Made by a program: the position numbers and the translations under genes. A stretch of 49,964 nucleotides of DNA from an uncultured Pelagibacteraceae bacterium (GTDB lineage: Bacteria > Pseudomonadota > Alphaproteobacteria > Pelagibacterales > Pelagibacteraceae). The stretch is from NCBI GenBank assembly GCA_902515485.1, contig CABXUR010000006.1, forward strand, positions 1 through 49,964, written 5' to 3'. Below are positions 17,662-25,493 of this stretch, one piece after another; the stretch's first letter is position 1; the number at the start of each line of letters is the position of its first letter. The notes under the pieces were generated by a model. It was given only the letters and a program-made list of their open reading frames with translations, had not been told where the DNA came from and made no database searches.

Positions 17662-18444
17662 ATGAAAAAAATTTTAACAATTTTAGTACTGTCATTTTTT
17701 GTCTTCGCCAATTCATTTGCTGGAAGTGATGGAGAGTTAAATCTCTCAAAAAAATCAAAATCAGTTAAAGATTGTTTTGAACCTATTAATAGAATTACTT
17801 TTTCTGTAAATATGGGTTTAGACAAAGTTATTTTTAAACCAGTTGCAAAGGGTTATAGGGTTTTACCCTCGCCAGTTAGAGCTGGAGTAAGCAACGTACT
17901 CGATAACTTGACAACATTAGTTACTATCCCAAATAATGTTTTACAAGGTGAATTAGGAAAAGCAGGAGTAAACACTGGAAGATTTGCGATCAATACAACA
18001 ATCGGAGTTTTAGGGATATTTGATGTAGCAGAGGCTATTGGCTTTCCAGAATATGAAAAAGAAGATTATGGTCAAACACTTGGCACTTATGGAATAGGGC
18101 CTGGGTGCTATTTAGTTCTACCTGTAATTGGACCGTCTACTGTAAGAGATACTGCAGGTTCGTTTATAAATATAATGGGGGGTGATCCATGGTATAACGC
18201 ATCTGTAAACGGCAATAATGAATATTTAAGTGACTCAAGTTATGCTGCCTCAAGAGTTATGTCGGGGATAGATTTTAGAGCAAAAAATATTGACTCTTTT
18301 GAAAATTTAGAAAAAAATTCTATGGACTTTTATGCTTCAGTGAAAAGTTTATATTTACAAGATAGACAAATGAAAATTTCTAACACCAAAGCTGTTATTG
18401 AGACAATGGATGATAGTGATTGGGAAGAAATAGAAACTAATTAA
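17662..18444 (+). CDS. mlaA: MlaA (VacJ) family outer-membrane lipid transport protein
   Basis: MlaA removes mislocated phospholipid from the outer leaflet of the outer membrane and passes it to MlaC. The frame opens at 17638, but the ATG at 17662 starts a clean signal peptide (MKKILTILVLSFFVFANSFA) and lies just after a strong -10, so I use it. Family motifs follow: CFEPINRITFSVN (D/EPxNRxxFxxN), LDKVIFKPVAKGY, NNVLQGEL, GRFAINTTIGVLGIFDVA and DYGQTLGTYGIGPGCYLVLPVIGPSTVRD. About 260 residues. Unlike E. coli MlaA there is no lipobox Cys at the signal-peptide end (ANSFA then GS). Followed 19 nt later by mlaC. Confidence 0.93.
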   Translation: MKKILTILVLSFFVFANSFAGSDGELNLSKKSKSVKDCFEPINRITFSVNMGLDKVIFKPVAKGYRVLPSPVRAGVSNVLDNLTTLVTIPNNVLQGELGKAGVNTGRFAINTTIGVLGIFDVAEAIGFPEYEKEDYGQTLGTYGIGPGCYLVLPVIGPSTVRDTAGSFINIMGGDPWYNASVNGNNEYLSDSSYAASRVMSGIDFRAKNIDSFENLEKNSMDFYASVKSLYLQDRQMKISNTKAVIETMDDSDWEEIETN

Positions 18445-18463
18445 ACAGTAAATTAAAAAATTC

Positions 18464-19057
18464 ATGAAAAAAATTTTTGCTTTTTTCTTATTTACACTTA
18501 TATTTTTTACAAACAGCAATACTTCATTCTCAATCGAACCTGATGTTTTTATTCAATCTACAGTCAATAGGGCAGCCAACACATTAAGTGGTGATTTTTC
18601 AAAAGATGAAAGAATTGAAAAATTAAAACAGATTGCTAAAGAAACAGTAGATATCACAGGAATAGGCTATTACTCTTTGGGCTCTCACAGGAAAAGTTTA
18701 AGTAAAGAACAATTATCGACCTATAAAAAAGCTTTTGAAGAATATTTTTTAAAAAGTTTTTCCAGCAGATTGGCGGAATACTCAAATCCTGAAATTAAAG
18801 TAATATCAAAAAATAAATTAAATAAAAATTACACAATAATTTTAAGCAAGTTGGTAGCAACGGATAGTAGACCTGAGGTAAAAATCGAATGGAGAGTATA
18901 TACAAAGAATCCTGAAAATTTATTAATTAGAGATTTAATTATAGAAGGACTAAGTTTAGCTAGAACGCAAAAAGAGGAATTCTCATCAATCATAAATTCT
19001 AACGATGGTAAAATTGAGGCTCTTCTTAAAAATTTATCAGATTTTTCTGCTAAATAA
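18464..19057 (+). CDS. mlaC: MlaC-like periplasmic phospholipid shuttle protein
   Basis: MlaC carries phospholipid between MlaA and the inner-membrane MlaFEDB complex. The 197-residue protein has an N-terminal signal peptide (about residues 1-23, KIFAFFLFTLIFFTNSNTSFS), then the MlaC/Tgt2 pattern: an N-terminal helical part with repeated acidic and Lys residues, GYYSLGSHRKSLSKEQLSTYKKAFEEYF (positions about 67-94), and a beta-rich C-terminal half with VEWRVY-like VKIEWRVYTK and IRDLIIEGLSLARTQKEEFSS. Its place right behind mlaA supports the call. No mlaFEDB genes are in this window. Confidence 0.88.
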   Translation: MKKIFAFFLFTLIFFTNSNTSFSIEPDVFIQSTVNRAANTLSGDFSKDERIEKLKQIAKETVDITGIGYYSLGSHRKSLSKEQLSTYKKAFEEYFLKSFSSRLAEYSNPEIKVISKNKLNKNYTIILSKLVATDSRPEVKIEWRVYTKNPENLLIRDLIIEGLSLARTQKEEFSSIINSNDGKIEALLKNLSDFSAK

Positions 19058-19058
19058 T

Positions 19059-19076
19059 TTTACATTATAGTGTAAA
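19059..19076 (+). terminator. Weak hairpin followed by T-rich tract after mlaC
   Basis: TTTACA (19059-19064) pairs with TGTAAA (19071-19076) over a 6-nt loop, followed by TTTATTTT. The stem is short and AT-rich, so it could be a weak rho-independent terminator or an attenuating element before the next gene, or chance in such AT-rich DNA. Confidence 0.3.
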
Positions 19077-19087
19077 TTTATTTTGTA

Positions 19088-19582
19088 ATGAAAAAAATAA
19101 ATGTTTCCTCCAAAACATCTATTATAATTTCAATAATTACATCAATCATATTTGTACTATACTTTGCCTACAAGGGCTTCGTAGTTTATTTTATACAAAA
19201 AGCTATGGATGATACTTTTGTAGGCGGAAGTGCATCCGATATAACAATTACTCTTTGGTTTGGAATTTCACTTTCAATGGTTCTTTCAATGTTTTTATTT
19301 TTTCAATTTATAAAAATCAAAGATTTAAACAGCCAAAGAGTTATCCAAAAGGGGATATTTATAGGATGGGCTATAATTTCGATAGTGATGATAATATTTG
19401 TGCCTTCTTATATTTACCTTAATTTAGTTTCTATTATATCTTCAATAGTTGGTCTTTTATCTTCAATCACACTTAAGGGAATGATTGCTAAAGATTTAAA
19501 AGAAAGAAAAGAAACTTTATCTGAAAAAGAAATATATTTATTGCAAAAATTGGCAGGAATAAAAAATCCAAAAGATAAATAG
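19088..19582 (+). CDS. Small membrane protein of unknown function
   Basis: 164 residues, not recognised. Four hydrophobic segments are visible: about residues 10-35 (a long run of Ile, Ser and Val), 51-76, 88-110 and 111-130, followed by a charged cytoplasmic tail ending LKERKETLSEKEIYLLQKLAGI near the C-terminus. No catalytic or binding motif stands out. It is 30 nt downstream of mlaC on the same strand and may be co-transcribed, but a weak hairpin lies between. A role in the Mla system is only a guess from position. Confidence 0.7.
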   Translation: MKKINVSSKTSIIISIITSIIFVLYFAYKGFVVYFIQKAMDDTFVGGSASDITITLWFGISLSMVLSMFLFFQFIKIKDLNSQRVIQKGIFIGWAIISIVMIIFVPSYIYLNLVSIISSIVGLLSSITLKGMIAKDLKERKETLSEKEIYLLQKLAGIKNPKDK

Positions 19583-19599
19583 CATCTGATCGCAGGTTA

Positions 19600-19637
19600 G
19601 GGCTAGAACCTAGGACCAATACATTATGAGAGTTCTG
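19600..19637 (-). pseudogene. Decayed tRNA fragment (T-arm to anticodon stem of the tRNA-CAT at 21018-21094)
   Basis: This 38-base block matches 21032-21069 of the intact tRNA at 33 of 38 positions, in the same orientation, with an 18-base identical core (GGACCAATACATTATGAG, including anticodon CAT). The acceptor 3' strand is not preserved on the other side and there is no 5' half, so it cannot be a working tRNA. It lies 1432 bp from the intact copy. See the finding on a possible relic attachment site. Confidence 0.8.
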
Positions 19638-19638
19638 A

Positions 19639-19737
19639 AGAAACACAAATGAAGATTGGGTTACTTCATTTATTTTAATTTTAGGTCGGGTTATGCTTTC
19701 TGTAGTATCTACTGCAATAGGAGATATAGAAAATTAA
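19639..19737 (+). other. Short open frame between tRNA remnant and hydrolase gene, possibly a gene remnant
   Basis: A 32-codon frame ends with TAA at 19735-19737. It reads with a hydrophobic stretch (DWVTSFILILGRVMLSVVS) and ends TAIGDIEN. The first in-frame ATG gives only 14 residues. The sequence looks coding rather than random, so it may be the tail of a lost membrane protein or a tiny membrane peptide with an unrecognised start. No function can be given. Confidence 0.3.
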
Positions 19738-19747
19738 CTATATATTT

Positions 19748-20854
19748 TTAATTTAATAAATTTTGTCTCCAAAAAGCTAAATATTCTGGCATAAAAGTTT
19801 TTCCGTGATTACCGCCCTCGGTTACACCTTTGCCTAAACATTTTTCTTTTTTTAAACCTTTAAAAAGTAATTTAAATGCTTTTCTTGGATTTTTTCGCGA
19901 TATATTATTAAATTCATCCAAGCTTTTTACAACTCCATTTTTTATCATCATATCAAGAAATTCTTTATTAGGATTACCATCATCCTCGGTATACAATTTC
20001 GGACACTTCCACATATACATTGTTCTTTTTGAAAACTCTATCTCGTAATTACCAGTAAATAAATGATACCATCCTTCTCTCAAATCAATTTTAACATCAG
20101 CTCCTTTAGCTTGCATCTTTTCCATTAATTCTACGCATGGACCTGGTAAAGTATAATCTTCTGCTAAACCATGAACATACCAAATTTTAGTTTCTATAAT
20201 TGGAGAGGGATTCCTAAACATTGCAGTCATTCCACATTCGGCAGATCTAGGCTGAGAAGCAGCAAAATAAAGATCTTTACTAACTAAGGCATCTCTCAAT
20301 CTTTTTTCAGCAGCCATAATTGAAAGGTTTCCTCCACGTGAATAGCCAGAGACACCAACTTTTTTAATATTTATTTTTGGATCCTTACTGAGATATTCTA
20401 ATGCCATAAATGTATCTATGTAAGTAGACCATAAAGAGGCTTTTGATTGATCTAGATGTGTATGCTTTACACCTCTAGCAGAAAAATTATCTAAATACAT
20501 TGTAGCTATCCCCATGTCTAACAAAGGCTTTTGTTGGTTTCTCATAAACTCTAACCAGTCTTTAGTAAATTCTCCTGCTCCAGCACTACTATGAACAATT
20601 AACAATAGAGGAAATGGACCTTCGCCCTCAGGATAAGTAATAAGAGCATCAACCACTATTGGACTCTCTTTGTACCAGCCCTCCATAATGCCTTTATAGT
20701 CTGAAGTTTGATACGATTTAATTTTAATCAATTTTCCATTGCCTAGTTGTTTAGACAGTTTCTTAAGAGGTGTTTTTTTTGGTTTAATTTCCTCTGAAGC
20801 AAAGGATAGGTTTGAAAAAAGTGTTAAAAACAAAATTATTATTAAAATTTTCAT
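19748..20854 (-). CDS. Secreted dienelactone-hydrolase-family (alpha/beta-hydrolase) protein
   Basis: The frame opens at 20887, but the ATG at 20854 begins a clean signal peptide (MKILIIILFLTLFSNLSFA), giving 368 residues exported to the periplasm or beyond. An alpha/beta-hydrolase fold is indicated by LLLIVHSSAGAG (oxyanion region), the nucleophile elbow GVSGYSRGGN with Ser172 in this numbering, an acid candidate in HGLAEDYTL, and a His candidate in GWYHLFTGN. The family includes dienelactone hydrolases and related esterases; the true substrate is unknown. It is the only full gene between two tRNA-derived repeats (19600-19637 and 21032-21069), so it may have been acquired as a unit. Confidence 0.85.
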   Translation of the reverse strand: MKILIIILFLTLFSNLSFASEEIKPKKTPLKKLSKQLGNGKLIKIKSYQTSDYKGIMEGWYKESPIVVDALITYPEGEGPFPLLLIVHSSAGAGEFTKDWLEFMRNQQKPLLDMGIATMYLDNFSARGVKHTHLDQSKASLWSTYIDTFMALEYLSKDPKINIKKVGVSGYSRGGNLSIMAAEKRLRDALVSKDLYFAASQPRSAECGMTAMFRNPSPIIETKIWYVHGLAEDYTLPGPCVELMEKMQAKGADVKIDLREGWYHLFTGNYEIEFSKRTMYMWKCPKLYTEDDGNPNKEFLDMMIKNGVVKSLDEFNNISRKNPRKAFKLLFKGLKKEKCLGKGVTEGGNHGKTFMPEYLAFWRQNLLN

Positions 20855-21017
20855 TTTTGTAATTAAATTTAAAAAAAAATATATCAATTTAAATATTTTG
20901 TAAACAATACATTACCAAACAATGTACGACTACTTATGGTACTCTCAGAGAAAATTTTTAGAGTATTTTTACTTAAATTTTAAAAAAAAAAAATTTTAAC
21001 TTTGATTTTACTTAATT

Positions 21018-21094
21018 TGGTGGGCCCGCCAGGACTCGAACCTGGGACCAATACATTATGAGTGTACTGCTCTAACCAACTGAGCTACAGGCCC
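21018..21094 (-). tRNA. tRNA with anticodon CAT, probably tRNA-Ile2 (lysidine type); elongator Met possible
   Basis: A 77-nt cloverleaf on the minus strand with encoded CCA: 7-bp acceptor stem (one T-G pair), D-loop with GG, anticodon loop CTCATAA, normal TTCGAGT T-loop. The G1-C72 pair excludes initiator Met. Between elongator Met and Ile2, the C4-G69 and C5-G68 pairs (known TilS recognition elements) and the variable loop TGGTC, identical to that of E. coli Ile2, favour Ile2. The discriminator is A. Confidence 0.9.
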
Positions 21095-21153
21095 AAAATA
21101 TTAGAGTTAATTATATCATTTTTATAAAGTTATCAATTATAGATAATTATTAA

Positions 21154-21228
21154 TGGTGGGCCGTGTTGGTTACGCTCCAACTACCCCTGCAATGTCAATG
21201 CAGTACTCTACTATTGAGCTAACGGCCC
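21154..21228 (-). tRNA. tRNA-Val (anticodon GAC) with atypical D- and T-loops
   Basis: A 75-nt cloverleaf just downstream of rpoD on the same strand. The acceptor (GGGCCGT/ACGGCCC), anticodon (CTGCA/TGCAG) and T (GTTGG/CCAAC) stems are fully paired, the anticodon loop is TTGACAT, and CCA is encoded. However the D-loop is AATAGTA (only one G) and the T-loop is AGCGTAA in place of TTCRANN. Segment lengths are all canonical. The perfect stems argue for a functional gene with a remodelled elbow rather than a pseudogene. Confidence 0.85.
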
Positions 21229-21235
21229 AGTAAAA

Positions 21236-23062
21236 TTAGCTTTCTAAGAAACTTTTTAATTGCTTAGATCTGCTAGGATGTTTTAGTTTTCTAAGAGCTT
21301 TTGCCTCAATCTGTCTAATTCTCTCCCTTGTTACAGAAAATTGAAGACCTACTTCCTCTAAAGTATGATCAGTATTCATTCCAACTCCAAATCTCATTCT
21401 TAAAACTCTTTCCTCTCTTGGTGTAAGAGTAGATAAAATTTTAGTTGTAGCTTCTCCAAGATTTGATTTAATTGCTTGTTCCAATGGAGCTAGCGCTTTA
21501 GTATCTTCTATAAAATCACCCAAACTACTGTCCTCTTCGTCACCAACAGGTTTTTCAAGTGATACTGGTTCTTTTGAAATTTTTAATACTTTTCTAACTT
21601 TATCAAGTGGCATTCTAAGTTTTTGAGCTAATTCCTCTGGCGTAGCTTCTCTTCCAAACTCACTTAAAATAAGTCTTTGCGTTCTTACAATTTTATTAAT
21701 TGTCTCAATCATATGAACTGGAATTCTAATTGTTCTAGCTTGGTCCGCTATTGATCTTGTGATTGCTTGTCTAATCCACCATGTTGCATAAGTAGAAAAT
21801 TTATATCCCCTTCGATATTCAAATTTATCAACAGCTTTCATCAATCCTATATTTCCTTCCTGAATTAAATCTAAAAACTGAAGACCTCTGTTTGTATATT
21901 TTTTAGCAATTGAAATTACTAATCTTAAATTAGCTTCAACCATTTCCTTTTTTGCAATTCTAGATTCTTTTTCACCTTTTTGGACTCTACTAACTAATTT
22001 TTTAAAATCAGTTACAGAAATTCCTAATTTATGACTTATTTCAATTAATCTTTCTCTAATATTCCTAAATTCTTCTTTATTTTTTGCAAAAAATTGCTTC
22101 CAGATTGAGTTGGTATCTAAAAACTTTTTAAGATTAGGATTAATTTCATTACCAATATAAAACTTAATGAATTCATTTCTTGGTATTTTATGATCCATAG
22201 CAAGTCTCAAGAGGTTTCCTTCTAATGATATGATTTTTTTATTTTCTACGTAATGTTTTTGTACTAGTTCCTCTAAAACTGAAGGCGACAATTGGAGTGA
22301 TTTAATGTTTTCTAAAATATCATCTACAATTTTTTGATATCCTTTTTCTTTTGCTGGAGAAAAATTTCGTGAATTTAAAACACAATCTAGTTTTTCTTTT
22401 TGATATTTGATTAACTTATTATATTCTTTAGTTAGAACGCTAACAGTTTTCAAAACCTTTGGTTTTATTTCAGTTTCCATTGCAGCGAGTGTTGGATTAA
22501 AATCATCATCCTCACTATCACCAGAACCCTCGTCTTTTTCTGTTTCACCAGCATTCTTTTGTTTTGCACTAGGTCCTGTAGTTTCGTCTTCCATATAATT
22601 TGTATCAATATCAATAATTTCTCTGACTAAAATTTCATCTTTTTGTAATTGATCGTTCCATTCAAAAAACTGTTGCGCAGTCATTGGACTTTGTGATAGA
22701 GCGATTAACATTACATCCTTTCCAGCTTCAATTCTTTTTGCAATCGCTATTTCACCCTCTCTTGAAAGTAACTCAACTCCTCCCATCTCACGCAAGTACA
22801 TTCTAATGGGATCATCACTTTTCTCCATTGACTTACCTTCTTCTTTGGAAGACCCTTCTTTTTTTCTTAATACTTTAAAATCTGATTTCTTTTCAACTAA
22901 TGTAATATTTTCATCTAATATATGAATGAAGGCTTGTGCTAAATTTTCATTTGATAGATTTCTTTTACCTAGGGATTTATTTAATTCTTCATAAGTTATA
23001 AAACCCCTATGAGTTCCACGACCCATTAATCTTGCAAATGATTTTGTAATAATTCTTTCCAC
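21236..23062 (-). CDS. rpoD: RNA polymerase primary sigma factor RpoD (sigma70)
   Basis: The housekeeping sigma factor, 608 residues from a GTG at 23062 (the frame has no ATG upstream and a stop 24 nt before). Domains in order: region 1.1 (about 1-70), region 1.2 [21 protein letters not shown], an acidic non-conserved region (about 150-190), the core region 2 with [19 protein letters not shown] and [15 protein letters not shown] (-10 recognition), region 3 ([10 protein letters not shown]), and region 4 with [14 protein letters not shown] and [18 protein letters not shown] (-35 recognition). Downstream of dnaG as in the classical macromolecular-synthesis arrangement, followed by two tRNA genes that may be read from the same transcript. 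An 8-bp inverted repeat sits just upstream of the start. Confidence 0.97.
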   Translation of the reverse strand: MERIITKSFARLMGRGTHRGFITYEELNKSLGKRNLSNENLAQAFIHILDENITLVEKKSDFKVLRKKEGSSKEEGKSMEKSDDPIRMYLREMGGVELLSREGEIAIAKRIEAGKDVMLIALSQSPMTAQQFFEWNDQLQKDEILVREIIDIDTNYMEDETTGPSAKQKNAGETEKDEGSGDSEDDDFNPTLAAMETEIKPKVLKTVSVLTKEYNKLIKYQKEKLDCVLNSRNFSPAKEKGYQKIVDDILENIKSLQLSPSVLEELVQKHYVENKKIISLEGNLLRLAMDHKIPRNEFIKFYIGNEINPNLKKFLDTNSIWKQFFAKNKEEFRNIRERLIEISHKLGISVTDFKKLVSRVQKGEKESRIAKKEMVEANLRLVISIAKKYTNRGLQFLDLIQEGNIGLMKAVDKFEYRRGYKFSTYATWWIRQAITRSIADQARTIRIPVHMIETINKIVRTQRLILSEFGREATPEELAQKLRMPLDKVRKVLKISKEPVSLEKPVGDEEDSSLGDFIEDTKALAPLEQAIKSNLGEATTKILSTLTPREERVLRMRFGVGMNTDHTLEEVGLQFSVTRERIRQIEAKALRKLKHPSRSKQLKSFLES

Positions 23063-23066
23063 AGTA

Positions 23067-23089
23067 ATATAAGTTCGAAAGACTTATAT
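23067..23089. promoter_or_regulatory. 8-bp inverted repeat immediately upstream of rpoD
   Basis: ATATAAGT (23067-23074) and ACTTATAT (23082-23089) are perfect inverse complements around a 7-nt loop (TCGAAAG). The near arm is only 4 nt from the rpoD GTG. There is no following T-run in the rpoD direction, so it is not an obvious terminator; an mRNA hairpin at the ribosome site or a protein operator are both possible. Confidence 0.35.
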
Positions 23090-23129
23090 AATATCAAATT
23101 TGTAAAAATCCATTGCTAAATTGTTAGTA

Positions 23130-24905
23130 TTAATTGAATTTTCTCTCGTTTTTCAACTCTTTTAGCTCATTGAATGTTGTTTCACTCATGTCTTTAGAAA
23201 ACTTCGATTCTAATTCTTGTATTCTAAATTCAAGATCGTAATTAAAAAGATCTTTAGAGATATCATCTATTAATTCTATAACTTGATTTTCATTATCAGG
23301 CTTATTTTTCAAAATATGTTTTATAGGGGCAAATTTATTAATTTTATCTAATAATTGTTTATCTAAATTTAGATCATCAACCCTTATTTGTTCTCCTGAT
23401 TTTAATTTCTGAATAATTGTATTAAGTATTTGTCTATTTATTTCAGTAAAAAATTTAATATCTTCAATTAAATGAACATTAGCCTGTAAAAGTAAAAGAT
23501 TATTTAGAACTAAATATAACAATGAAAATTCTTTTAACTCAACGCCTGATATAGATTTACTCTCATTAAAATGCTTTTTTGTTGTATCTAGAGATTTAGT
23601 TTTTTTGACATAATACTTATTTTTATTTTGGTTAGAATGGGGAGTTAATTCAGCTATTTTTTCTAAAAAATATTCGAGAACATACTTTTTAATTAAATCA
23701 TCTTTAATAGTATTGGCTATAGCTCTAAGTTTTTTCTCAAATATTGCCATGGACGATGGGTTATTTTCTGTTTGCTTCTTATAATGACTAAAAATAAACT
23801 GATGAATGGATAACTTACTTTGCTTGGTAAACTCTACGAAGTAATTTTTGCCATTTTTATTAACATAACTGTCTGGATCTTCCTTATCAGGTAAGAATAA
23901 GAAAGATATTTGTTTTTCAGGTTTTAATTCTTTTATAGAATTTTCTGCTGCCCTAAGAGCTGCTTTGTAACCACTTTCATCGCCGTCAAAACAAATAATA
24001 ATGTCATCAAAAAACTGATTTAAAGTTAATATTTGTTTATCTGTTAAAGATGTTCCAAGATTTGCAACTACATTTTCAATTCCATTTTTACTTAAACCAA
24101 CTACATCCATATAACCCTCAACTAAGTATATATAATCTAATTTATTTGATAATTTTCTTGCAAGATCTAAGTTATATAAGTTTGATCCTTTTTTGAAAAA
24201 ATTTGTCTCTGGTGAATTAATATATTTTGGTAAATAATCTAAGTTTTCGATTATTCTTCCACCTAATGCAATTGGCTGACCTGAAATATTGTTAATTGGA
24301 AAAATTAATCGTCCTCTAAATCTTTCAACATATGTTTTCTTTTTTTCATCTAAGTAAAATAAACCACTTTCAACTAAAGTTTGTTCATTAAATTCATTTT
24401 TTAATTTTTCAAAAAAATTTGGATTTTTTTCTATATATCCAATTTTAAACCTCTTAACTTCATTTTTACTTAAAAATCTTTTTTTTAAATAATCTCTTGC
24501 ATTAGAATAAGTCTCATTTTTAAGTAATTCATTGTGATAAAAATTTACATATTGATCATAAATTGAGAGATACTCTTTCCATTTTTTCTCTCTTTCTTCA
24601 TCTTGTTTTGAAAACATATATGGCTGCATTCCAGCTAATTGAGCGAGATGTTTAACTGCTTCACCAAATTTTAAATTCTGAATTTTCATCACAAAATCAA
24701 AAATATTGCCATGTTCTGATGTTGCAAAACAATGATAAAATTCTTTTTCATCATTGACTGTAAATGATGGAGTTTTCTCATTTTTAAATGGAGATATACC
24801 TACGTATTCTTTGCCTCTTTTCTTAAGTGCAACTGACTTTGATACAACTGAAGAAACTTTTAGTCTTGTTTTAATCTCGTCAAGGTACTCTTTTGGATAT
24901 TTCAT
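23130..24905 (-). CDS. dnaG: DNA primase DnaG (zinc-ribbon ligands mostly lost)
   Basis: DnaG makes RNA primers at the replication fork. The 591-residue protein has the N-terminal CHC2-like domain (about 1-100), the catalytic TOPRIM core (about 110-330) with YLVEGYMDVVGL and IICFDGDESGYKAA, and a C-terminal DnaB-interacting region. In the CHC2 domain the zinc ligands of E. coli Cys40, His43, Cys61, Cys64 correspond here to Ser38, Lys41, Cys59, Thr62 with identical spacing, so zinc binding is probably lost although the surrounding motif (EKTPSFTV, FYHCF, HGNIFDF) is kept. Starts in a TAATG overlap with yqeY. Confidence 0.95.
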   Translation of the reverse strand: MKYPKEYLDEIKTRLKVSSVVSKSVALKKRGKEYVGISPFKNEKTPSFTVNDEKEFYHCFATSEHGNIFDFVMKIQNLKFGEAVKHLAQLAGMQPYMFSKQDEEREKKWKEYLSIYDQYVNFYHNELLKNETYSNARDYLKKRFLSKNEVKRFKIGYIEKNPNFFEKLKNEFNEQTLVESGLFYLDEKKKTYVERFRGRLIFPINNISGQPIALGGRIIENLDYLPKYINSPETNFFKKGSNLYNLDLARKLSNKLDYIYLVEGYMDVVGLSKNGIENVVANLGTSLTDKQILTLNQFFDDIIICFDGDESGYKAALRAAENSIKELKPEKQISFLFLPDKEDPDSYVNKNGKNYFVEFTKQSKLSIHQFIFSHYKKQTENNPSSMAIFEKKLRAIANTIKDDLIKKYVLEYFLEKIAELTPHSNQNKNKYYVKKTKSLDTTKKHFNESKSISGVELKEFSLLYLVLNNLLLLQANVHLIEDIKFFTEINRQILNTIIQKLKSGEQIRVDDLNLDKQLLDKINKFAPIKHILKNKPDNENQVIELIDDISKDLFNYDLEFRIQELESKFSKDMSETTFNELKELKNERKFN

Positions 24906-25366
24906 TAACTGCTCAGTAATTCTTTAATAAGAGGTCCAGCTTTTGCAAAATCAATTTCATCAGCGTGCTTTTTTTTAAGCTCACCCATTACTTTACCCAT
25001 ATCTTTTAAAGAACTCGCCCCAATCTCAGAAATAACAGCAGCACATATTTTCTTAGTTTCTTCTTCACCAATTTGTGTTGGTAAAAATCCTGTTAAAATA
25101 TCATATTCATTTTGCTCAACTTCCAAAAGGTCAATTCTGTTATTTTTCTTATAAATTTCAATTGATTCGGCTCGTTGTTTAACCATTTTTTTTAATAACT
25201 TTTTAATATCTTCATCGTCAGTATCTTTTTTGTTTGGTCCCGATCTATTAACAATATCCAAGTCTTTAATTGAGGATAATATTAACCTATAGGTTGATAT
25301 TTTAATTTTATCTTTTGATTTTAAGGCATTTTTATATTCAGTTTCGATTGTTTCTTTCAATGACAT
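24905..25366 (-). CDS. yqeY: GatB/YqeY domain protein
   Basis: 153 residues, whole-length match in style to the YqeY family: N-terminal MSLKETIETEYKNALKSKD, LRLILSSIKD-like TYRLILSSIKDLDI, a Lys-rich KKLLKKMVKQRAESIEIYKK helix, and the C-terminal helical bundle with LPTQIGEEETK and MGKVMGELKKKH. It resembles the tRNA-binding tail domain of GatB; the stand-alone protein has no firmly established role, though a link to tRNA-dependent amidation has been suggested. Between carA (divergent) and dnaG, a common alphaproteobacterial setting. Confidence 0.9.
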   Translation of the reverse strand: MSLKETIETEYKNALKSKDKIKISTYRLILSSIKDLDIVNRSGPNKKDTDDEDIKKLLKKMVKQRAESIEIYKKNNRIDLLEVEQNEYDILTGFLPTQIGEEETKKICAAVISEIGASSLKDMGKVMGELKKKHADEIDFAKAGPLIKELLSS

Positions 25367-25493
25367 AATTTTTTTAATCTACTTCAAAGAAAAAATTCTT
25401 CAAAAGAAAAATTGTTTTTTTACAATTTTATAATACATCTCTGTTGCGATAATAAAGCAATTATTGTATTAACCTTTAACTCATGAGTTGTAA

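Noticed and set aside
25426-25440. TATAAT at 25429-25434 as the carA promoter
   Set aside because: No acceptable -35 at 16-18 bp upstream; in such AT-rich DNA a lone TATAAT is weak evidence.
25483-25493. ATG at 25483 as the carA start
   Set aside because: It reads only four codons before a stop and is out of frame with carA, which starts at the TTG at 25494.
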